Source: Pristionchus mayeri (Eukaryota; Nematoda; Chromadorea; Rhabditida; Neodiplogasteridae). Taken from it: 64,000 nucleotides of DNA. Positions 57,691-64,000 of this stretch are shown here, one piece after another. The stretch spans positions 8,490,689 through 8,554,688 of the forward strand of contig BTRK01000002.1 of NCBI GenBank assembly GCA_036245805.1. Reading direction: 5' to 3'. Made by a program: the position numbers and the translations under genes. Numbering within the stretch: position 1 is the stretch's first letter; each line of letters starts with the position of its first letter. The notes beneath the pieces were generated by a model. That model had not been told where the DNA came from and did not search any database. It was given only the letters and a program-made list of their open reading frames with translations.

Positions 57691-57844
57691 AATCCAAAAT
57701 GCATGTGGTTGTACTGATAAACATCAACATTGTATAATAATTTATCTGATACATACACAAAGATATTAGCTGCTCAATACTACAAATGCATTCACTAATC
57801 AATATTGTATTAAATAATAATAGAAAAAAAAGTTCAATGATTAT

Positions 57845-58381
57845 TAATTATCGTTGCCCACTATTTGCCTTGCTCTCTTTGCTCTTCTTACTGAACTAGT
57901 AGACGTTTTTCTTCAAACAATTGCTATGATATACCTCTGCTGCTCGTTTCTTCTTGATTGGTTTATATCTTGTACAATAAGCTCAGCTTGAAAGTCGATT
58001 ACATCTTCGTCCTCTAGATCTCTGTGCAGCAGGAGGAGCACAATCTAAAATATTGGATGTGATTAAGATATTCAAGTCCTACTCACAGCACATATCCAAT
58101 CGATCTGAGACTTGTTATGCGAAACAACGCATCTCCGTTGTTGAATAGAGAACACTTCTCTCCATTCGGGAAACATCTCGCGATCCAAAAAGGTTGACAC
58201 GAACATCCCATTCAGCAATGTTTCCGGGAATTTCCCGCCATGTATGATACTCCGAACTGACAGTCAATACTACTATACGCTCGGTATAGTAAAATAACCT
58301 CGTTCTTTCCAGTGCTGATTGTGTTCGAAGCACGTCCGACGTATTTCTTTTGTTTTCTTCAATTAAATTTGCATTTGCCAA
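57845..58381 (-). CDS. Unrecognised gene, at least two exons
   Basis: Frame of 88 codons opening MANANLIEENKRNTSDVL and continuing ERIVVLTVSSEYHTWREIPG, WDVRVNLFGSRDVSRME to about 58,115. A further exon-like block at 57,950-58,045 reads LHRDLEDEDVIDFQAELIVQ and DINQSRRNEQQ, and after a 40-nt gap RRAKRARQIVGNDN ends at 57,845. No family recognised; mixed alpha/beta character, no signal peptide or membrane helix. Confidence 0.35.
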
Positions 58382-58647
58382 GTGTAATTTTTCAAAAGTA
58401 CTTCTTCATCTTTGAAGATTTCAATAAATATTCTCAATATCCCCTCAGCCGAGCCTCTGGAGAACTTCAAATAATATTGTTGAAATTATTTTTTCAAAAA
58501 AAACTTACAATTACTATCTTTCGAATAGTGCATTTAAATTCGCAATTCCCGGTGCAATAAGGCGTTTCGAATTCCATATCTGATTGTTTTCAAATTAACT
58601 GTTTTTTCTTATTAAATATTGTAAAATATGCCTTCATGATAAATATC

Positions 58648-59944
58648 TTAGATTATGGTAAAATGATCGTAATCGTTTTCTATTGGTTGATGAATTTGTG
58701 TGCTGATGTTGTGTCCCAGAACGTAGTCAACTTTTGTGTATGTAGTTTTAAACTCCTGAAAACAACAGATAGGCGATGATATCCATAATGGCGTTTAACC
58801 TTATGTTAGTGTAGAACTTTTTTGTACCAATTAGAATGAAGCTTATCGCAAAGCCAAACGAAGTTTTCAGAAAATAATTCCCGGCATACTCTCTCAACGT
58901 CGGTAACAAAGCAGTTTAAGTCTCCAGAAAGAGCAACTATAACGATCATCTTGAGATATATCTTTTCTAAAAACAAACTTCTAATATTTTCCATATCGAA
59001 CTGTTGCTGGACCAATTCAGTCTTGATTCGGATCAAAGCGTTTCTCAAATGTGATCTGTTCGGTTCCGTTTTATTTTCTTCTTCGCGTTTATTGTCTCTG
59101 TTATTCTGATCTTCGTTTCTCTTGACCATCTCGGCATTTTCGTCCTTCTCAGATGTATTCTCTTTCTTATCTCTTTCTTATCGTATTATGATGTATATAG
59201 CAGCAGACGTGATGAATATCATTCATCCGATCACGCATAGCCGCAATGGAATAATTATAATCTTCAATGTTAGATTCCGACGTTTCTAACCCTGTAGAAA
59301 GGACTCACTATCCCAACAGTCAATAATAGTTGTCTCGAAACGCCCGTCTGAATTTGCTCCTTGTCGAACGAGAATCACTGCTGCTCTGTGTAGTTCCGCA
59401 TGCTCTTTGACCGTTCGGTGCGTGTGCTCTCTATTGGGATAACTTAATCTGAGCAGAACACATGTGGAATATAACGCAAAATATCAAACGTACGCTATAA
59501 CATCATATTTAAGAGTATTCTCAACGAATTCCTTAAATACATTTTCCTTTACATCTTGTATCTCGTTGAGTTTTATGAGAACAGGTTCATATTTCTGCAC
59601 ATATCTACAATACTTTGAGTTTCACAAATTCACATTTTGCGCAATAACATTGTTGTTGAATACTTACTCTTCCAAGACTCTCCATCGCTCCTTGTGCATG
59701 ATTCCCTTCTCCTGTCCGGTTCCTTTCCAACTATCAATGTTCCAATACATGCAGCGGTCAAACCTCTGAAAAAATAATAAAATGCGAGGAAAAATACATA
59801 CTACATAGTACTATATCACCTTCGGTTCGCACATGATATCCACTTTCAGAGGTGCCGACACTGAACCAGTATCGGATATACCATTTGTATCTCAAAACAA
59901 ATATCACGCCTCTCACGAAAGAATCCGGACAAGGCTGGTACAAT
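58648..59944 (-). CDS. Unrecognised multi-exon gene, 3' part
   Basis: Exon blocks with consistent splice signals: 59,823-59,944 (SFVRGVIFVLRYKWYIRYWF and GTSESGYHVRTE), 59,670-59,766 (FDRCMYWNIDSWKGTGQEKG), 59,512-59,615 (YVQKYEPVLIKLNEIQDVKE), 59,310-59,440 (LSYPNREHTHRTVKEHAELH, then ETTIIDCWD), then NYSIAAMRDRMNDIHHVC. A Lys/Glu-rich stretch (NKREEENKTEPNRSHL) leads to LRNALIRIKTELVQQQFDME and ELFSENFVWLCDKLHSNWYK. The last exon reads EFKTTYTKVDYVLGHN and stops at 58,648. A 17-nt gtgag...ctacag gap near 59,300 is too short to be an intron and may be a lesion. The 5' end lies in or beyond the foldback upstream. Function unknown. Confidence 0.45.
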
Positions 59945-60370
59945 CTGAAAATTCGAATTTTGGGTTTTAACAGATCTAGTGGTAGTCCATGCTCCGGAAT
60001 CCGATTCTGAGCATTAGGGATTTCCATCTTAATCAGCGGCTGCAGCAGGTTGCTGCAAAAATTCCTGACCCTCATATTGGAGCATCCTAAAATGGGTTCA
60101 AAATACCTAATTTGAGCTGAAATCTGGCATGTAGGCATCAATTATGAACCTACATGGCTCAACTGATCGATTTTTTGGTAGGTCAAAAGTTGAGCTCTGA
60201 GAACTTTTCGCTCCATAACTTTAACAGTTCGGAATGGACACAAACCAAACGTTTGCATCTTTTAGAGAATTAAATTCTGCATCGACTTGATTTTTTTCAG
60301 ATTTTTCCCATCTGGTGAAAGTTGGTTTATAAGCGGAAAACCGCAAAAAAAACTCAGGGCGCGTGTGTTT

Positions 60371-60443
60371 GCACCGCACGTTCAGGAGGTAAGGTGTAAG
60401 ATTAACAATAGGGTCATCATGGGTTCGACTCCCCATGGGAGCA
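60371..60443 (+). ncRNA. tRNA-like sequence (B box), plus-strand arm
   Basis: Ends gggttcgactccccatggga plus gca, with an exact B box and a plausible T stem. The 5' half does not give a good acceptor partner. Probably tRNA-derived, not a functional tRNA. Confidence 0.35.
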
Positions 60444-60643
60444 AACATGTTTTGCACGTTAATAAACTAAATCACTAATATATTTCTTCATTTTTCAGTC
60501 TCTACTCACTATTGCATGATCAAAATTTAAAATATTCTTCAGTAAGATGATTGTACGAGCGAAATAAGTGATCTGAATAATTATAACGAATAAAAAAACA
60601 TGTGCACACGATGAAAATTTAGTTCATGAACGTGCAAAACATG

Positions 60644-60720
60644 TTTGCTCCGACCGGGAGTCGAACCCACGATGACCCGATTGAGAATCGTAAGTCTTAC
60701 ATCCTGGACATGCAGTGCAG
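60644..60720 (-). ncRNA. tRNA-Glu(CUC)-like sequence, minus-strand arm
   Basis: On the minus strand it reads gtccaggatgtaagac, then cgattctcaatcg (loop ttctcaa, anticodon CUC) and cgtgggttcgactcccggtc, close to the general layout of tRNA-Glu. The acceptor stem is not paired. It is the mirror of the 60.4-kb copy. Confidence 0.4.
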
Positions 60721-61329
60721 AGACGCGCGCCTTTTTTTGCGGTTCCGCTTATAAACCAACTTTCACCAGATGGGAAAAATCTGAAAAAAAATCATGTCGA
60801 TGCAGAATTTAATTCTCAAAAAGATGCAAAAGTTTGGTTTATGTCCACTCCAAACTGTTAAAGTTATGGAGCGAAAAGTGCTCAGAGGTCAACTTTTGAT
60901 CTACCAAAAATCGATCAATTTAGCAGGATCATAATTGATGCCTACAGACCAAATTTCAGCTCAAATGAAGTATTTTACACCAATTACGGATGCATAAAAA
61001 TGAGGGTCAGGAATTTTTGCAGCAACCTGCTGCAGCCGCTGATTAAGATGGAAAGCCGTAAGGCCCAGAACCGGATTCAGGAGCATGGATTACCCCTAGA
61101 TCGGCTAAAACCCCAAATTCGAATTTTTAGATTGTACCACGAAATAGCCGAATTGTCCCGATTCTCTCGTGAGAGGCGTGATATAATTATGAACGGTTCA
61201 CTGTTTTTCTTGAGTGGGATTTTATATATAATATGCACTCGCTCAGTTCCCATTTTAATAAACGTTGCATTGAATTTGTTTGAATGATCTCGCATACAGT
61301 GAAACTGCCATGAATAAACCAACCAATAT

Positions 61330-62163
61330 TTCTAGATCTCTGCGTCGTTTGGTGCAAAATAATCATTGGATGACGGAGCAATGAATTTCCCCACTGCTTC
61401 GAATTGCTCAATATTGAGTCCTGAATAGTTCGAAGAGTTTTAAAAATAAAATGTTATGATAATTAATTTTCATGGTTTGGAAATATTACAATATTGGGAT
61501 AAGATAATACAGATAAATCTCACCGTATCCTCCCGTTTCCGCGCAAAAACGATCAAACGCGTGATGCCAGTCATCGCGGGAATTTGCGCTCAAACGATAT
61601 TCATCAAAGTGCACTCATATAGTCATAAAAAACATGTATTGAACATAAAGCATTGCAATTATTTCGAAAGTTGAAAGATTTCTGGAGGTTTTCAGAGGAT
61701 GAAAATTCACGAAATATATTGGAACTCACTTATTCGCTGTTTAGCTGCTTTGATGCGCGCCTTCCTTGGTTTCAAGCACTATTGTACATTTTGGGGGAAT
61801 CAACGGAGAATCTGTAATGTGTAAAACAATGGTCGCTATCCATCACACACATATTATGACAACAACGACAAGATCGGTTTGCCATAACATGTACAGCAAC
61901 ATAAATAAGTATGTTCCATTTAATCTCTGAATCACCTTGGTGGCAGCTGCGATAAGTGTCTTCATCATTGTTATCAACAGATTCAACAAATGCATCAGGC
62001 GGATTCTGCAATGCAAAATTGTAGGTCTGTTTTATGGAAAGATTGCGAGTTTATAATATTAAAGAAATGTATCAATCAATCATGCCTCGCTTACTTCATA
62101 TATGTCAAATGGTTGACCCTCGTTTTCTACTAGACTACTGCTACCAAGGCTGTTCGCCGACAT
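61330..62163 (-). CDS. Unrecognised small gene, four or five exons
   Basis: Exon 1 (62,095-62,163): MSANSLGSSSLVENEGQPF, 23 codons, donor gtaagc. Exon 2 (61,936-62,005): NPPDAFVESVDNNDEDTYRS, donor gtgatt. A third block near 61,730-61,810 is basic (ARIKAAKQRI) but its frame relative to exon 2 is not clear. The fourth (about 61,530-61,620) reads HFDEYRLSANSRDDWHHAF and DRFCAETGGY before gtgag. The last reads LNIEQFEAVGKFIAPSSNDY and FAPNDAEI, stop at 61,330. Short acidic N-terminus, then a basic and aromatic C-terminal part; no membrane helix. Family not recognised. Confidence 0.5.
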
Positions 62164-62249
62164 GACTGTGACATCTGAAAGCGAGGAATTGTTGATTGTG
62201 CCTTTTCAGTGGGATTCGAATATGAAATAATTGTGAAAACAACATAATA

Positions 62250-63515
62250 TTAGGCTGTCAGGAAAGTAATTGTAGATTTGGACCTTGATGTTTGAACCAT
62301 CCTAAAATCATTTTCGTTAACGATCTCAAGCTAGCTCTTTATTGCATATTAGGGGTCGATTTGGCCAATCTATACATGTGTTCAAATCGCTTCATGCTTT
62401 TTGGGTTTCCGAAAAAATCAAGTTTTACCATATGTGACATTTCCTCTATTTTCTGAAAATATTTATCGCCACTCGTATTTTGAGGGGAATAACGGCAGTA
62501 ACTTTTCATATAGTGTAGTGAGAAGCCCATTCTCAGTTCTTTCGAAAATTAGGTCTAAGGCCGTTCTTGCCTCAACATAGCACGACTTACACACCATTTA
62601 ATTCAACTCCTTCCGAGTTAACACTTCTCAAGCGATAACGTTTCGTGCATCCATGCATATTCAGACTGTCTTTTCCATAAGTGCGCATACATGATACACT
62701 ATGGAGCTACCTATTACTGAGAAACATTTCAACTCTCGCCATTTCTACATTTAGAATTTATGGATTTTAAGGATTGTTGAATAAAGGTCAACATACCCAA
62801 AATGTCGACTGTTGGTGTACGGCGAATGAATGCATTTCCTCAAAAATGAGCTATCCCCTGACTTAGCCCAGGCGAATACTGGTAGATAAAGAGTTGCTCT
62901 ACCATGTAACCACAAAAGTTAGGACTTTTCACCAATGCTGAAATCAGGAAGTTGTCATATAGTTGAATTTCGACGTTCAATTTTCAGCTTCAGGGTGGTG
63001 AAAGGTGCACGTTTTGACAGAAGTATTTCAAACATATATAAATAAAATCTTAAGCTGAGCACGAAAGGTGCTTTTAGTTTTACTGCATTTGGTTTCCATA
63101 AGTTTATTGGTACGGGTACAAGCTCAGTTCAAGCATTTATGATGACGTTCGGTAAGGGGCAATGTCACAAATGACAGAATTTTCAGACAGGCCTTTCGTT
63201 ACGGATCAGAGTGACATGTTGTATTGTGATGTGCGTATGTCGTACTTTTCGCACATGACATAAAATTTGCCATATCTTAGTTCTCCATGGATTGCTGGGC
63301 CAAAATGATATCAGTGCAACTCTGTATTGATATATTTTTGACTTCAACATGCATCCTCATTACCAAATGGAAAGGCTTGAATCAATGTGCGATGGAAAGA
63401 GTATCCAAGGACTGAACTAGTATACACATCAATATGATAGTCGGGAGGAAACAAAGGACGGGGTTTCTCAGTATCGAAAATTCGAAAATCTACAATTACT
63501 TTCCTGACAACCTGA
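62250..63515. mobile_element. Mariner-sized element (1,266 bp), copy 2, inverted
   Basis: The left end ttaggctgtcaggaaagtaa and inverted right end tcaggttgtcaggaaagtaa are flanked by TA (62,248-62,249 and 63,516-63,517). The interior matches 9,770-11,034 in reverse orientation. The minus strand has longer open segments than the other copy, for example LYLPVFAWAKSGDSSFLRK and GLLTTLYEKLLPLFPSKYE, ending at 62,339 with MYRLAKSTPNMQ. These do not show mariner DDD motifs. They may be the relic of an unrecognised protein. Confidence 0.8.
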
Positions 63516-63519
63516 TATA

Positions 63520-64000
63520 TTGAATTGATCACCGTGAGGTTGCAGCGAAACGCTTACTTTTTTTGAAATATTAATCTCGGATTTGAAAATTTGAACCGAA
63601 CAACCTGATGTGATAATCGCAGTATCCATGAATTGTTTCATAGACTGGGTCTACTGGGTCTAGACTGTGGTCGACCGTTGCCTCTCCATTTGGCCCGTTA
63701 GCATGCTTGATAGCTTCAATATTGCATATAATATTGTGAAATATTTATCATTTGTCCTAATTAATTATTGAAAGGCAAAAGATACATATAATAAATCAGC
63801 CAAATACATATCCGTACGTTTTCTAATCATTCGGTACATTTACATAATGCGCATTTCCAATTATAAACAATCGACGGAGTTACCTAGCGAGATATTCGCA
63901 GGATCCATTGCAATGTGTATCGGTTGCGTCTGATCCTTTATTGCCTGTTTATTCGACCCACGTACATGCGCAGTTACTTTAATATATTAGATATAACATT
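63520..64000. other. No supported feature
   Basis: AT-rich end of the window. A short direct repeat (gggtctactgggtctagac) lies near 63,647. No exons or element ends seen. Confidence 0.4.

Larger units (their letters stand above)
59945..61190. mobile_element. Long foldback with tRNA-like boxes in each arm, 1.25 kb
   Basis: The arms (about 59,945-60,450 and 60,640-61,150) are reverse complements with paired landmarks cagcaggttgctgcaaaaat, gaattaaattctgcatcgac and accaactttcaccagatggg. Each contains a perfect polymerase III B-box-like gggttcgactccc with upstream tRNA-like sequence. The outer part of the right arm continues into a version of the first exon of the neighbouring gene (ctcgtgagaggcgtgata against ttcgtgagaggcgtgata), so the inverted repeat seems to include host exon sequence. 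Confidence 0.7.

Noticed and set aside
59296..59312. 17-nt intron (gtgag...ctacag) in the 59-kb gene
   Set aside because: Too short for spliceosomal removal; treated as a frame lesion or a wrong model.

Overview
The window looks like nuclear DNA of a nematode. Coding exons are short, often separated by introns of about 45-60 nt with gt...ag ends and T-rich acceptors (tttcag, tttgcag). There is a cluster of seven-transmembrane (7TM) chemoreceptor genes of the nematode serpentine type, a BTB-BACK-Kelch gene, and a dense load of DNA transposons. No ribosome-binding sites, operons or phage/plasmid features are seen. Species cannot be named from sequence alone. Splice models below were made by eye. 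'CDS' spans run from first to last exon and include introns.

Layout. 1-2.1 kb: nothing supported. 2.1-9.7 kb: a 305-bp foldback repeat, a possible 7TM relic, a non-LTR reverse-transcriptase C-terminus (4.8-5.7 kb, minus), and exons of a Cys/Thr-rich probably secreted protein (6.6-8.2 kb, minus) whose introns carry two 108-bp hairpin transposons. 9.8-17.4 kb: a mariner-sized element, two small 185-bp repeats and two long foldback elements. 17.7-26.1 kb (minus): a BTB-BACK-Kelch gene split by a 4.4-kb hAT transposon (18,028-22,454) in one intron and a 716-bp palindromic element in another. 27.15-32.65 kb: a 5.5-kb Tc1/IS630-like transposon with 1.1-kb terminal inverted repeats and two divergent genes, one a DDE transposase and the other unrecognised. 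33.2 kb: a tRNA-like sequence. 34.06-34.95 kb: an intact three-exon gene for a 114-residue tail-anchored protein. 36.2-40.7 kb and 49.8-56.4 kb: five 7TM genes or pseudogenes, four of them close relatives. 41.05-47.62 kb: a nest of transposons between the perfect ends of one mariner. 48.2-49.5 kb: a 19-bp tandem repeat followed by an ORF1-like retroelement gene. 57.8-62.2 kb: candidate genes of unknown function around a long foldback. 62.25-63.5 kb: a second copy of the 9.8-kb mariner-sized element.

How it fits together. Few host genes look intact; the clearest is the small membrane protein at 34 kb. Most of the rest is transposon sequence inserted into introns or between receptor genes. Insertion sites can often be read exactly from target duplications: TA for Tc1/mariner-type elements and 8 bp for the hAT and two palindromic elements. 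The best candidate for something undescribed is the Tc1-like element with giant inverted repeats and a second, divergent cargo-like gene.
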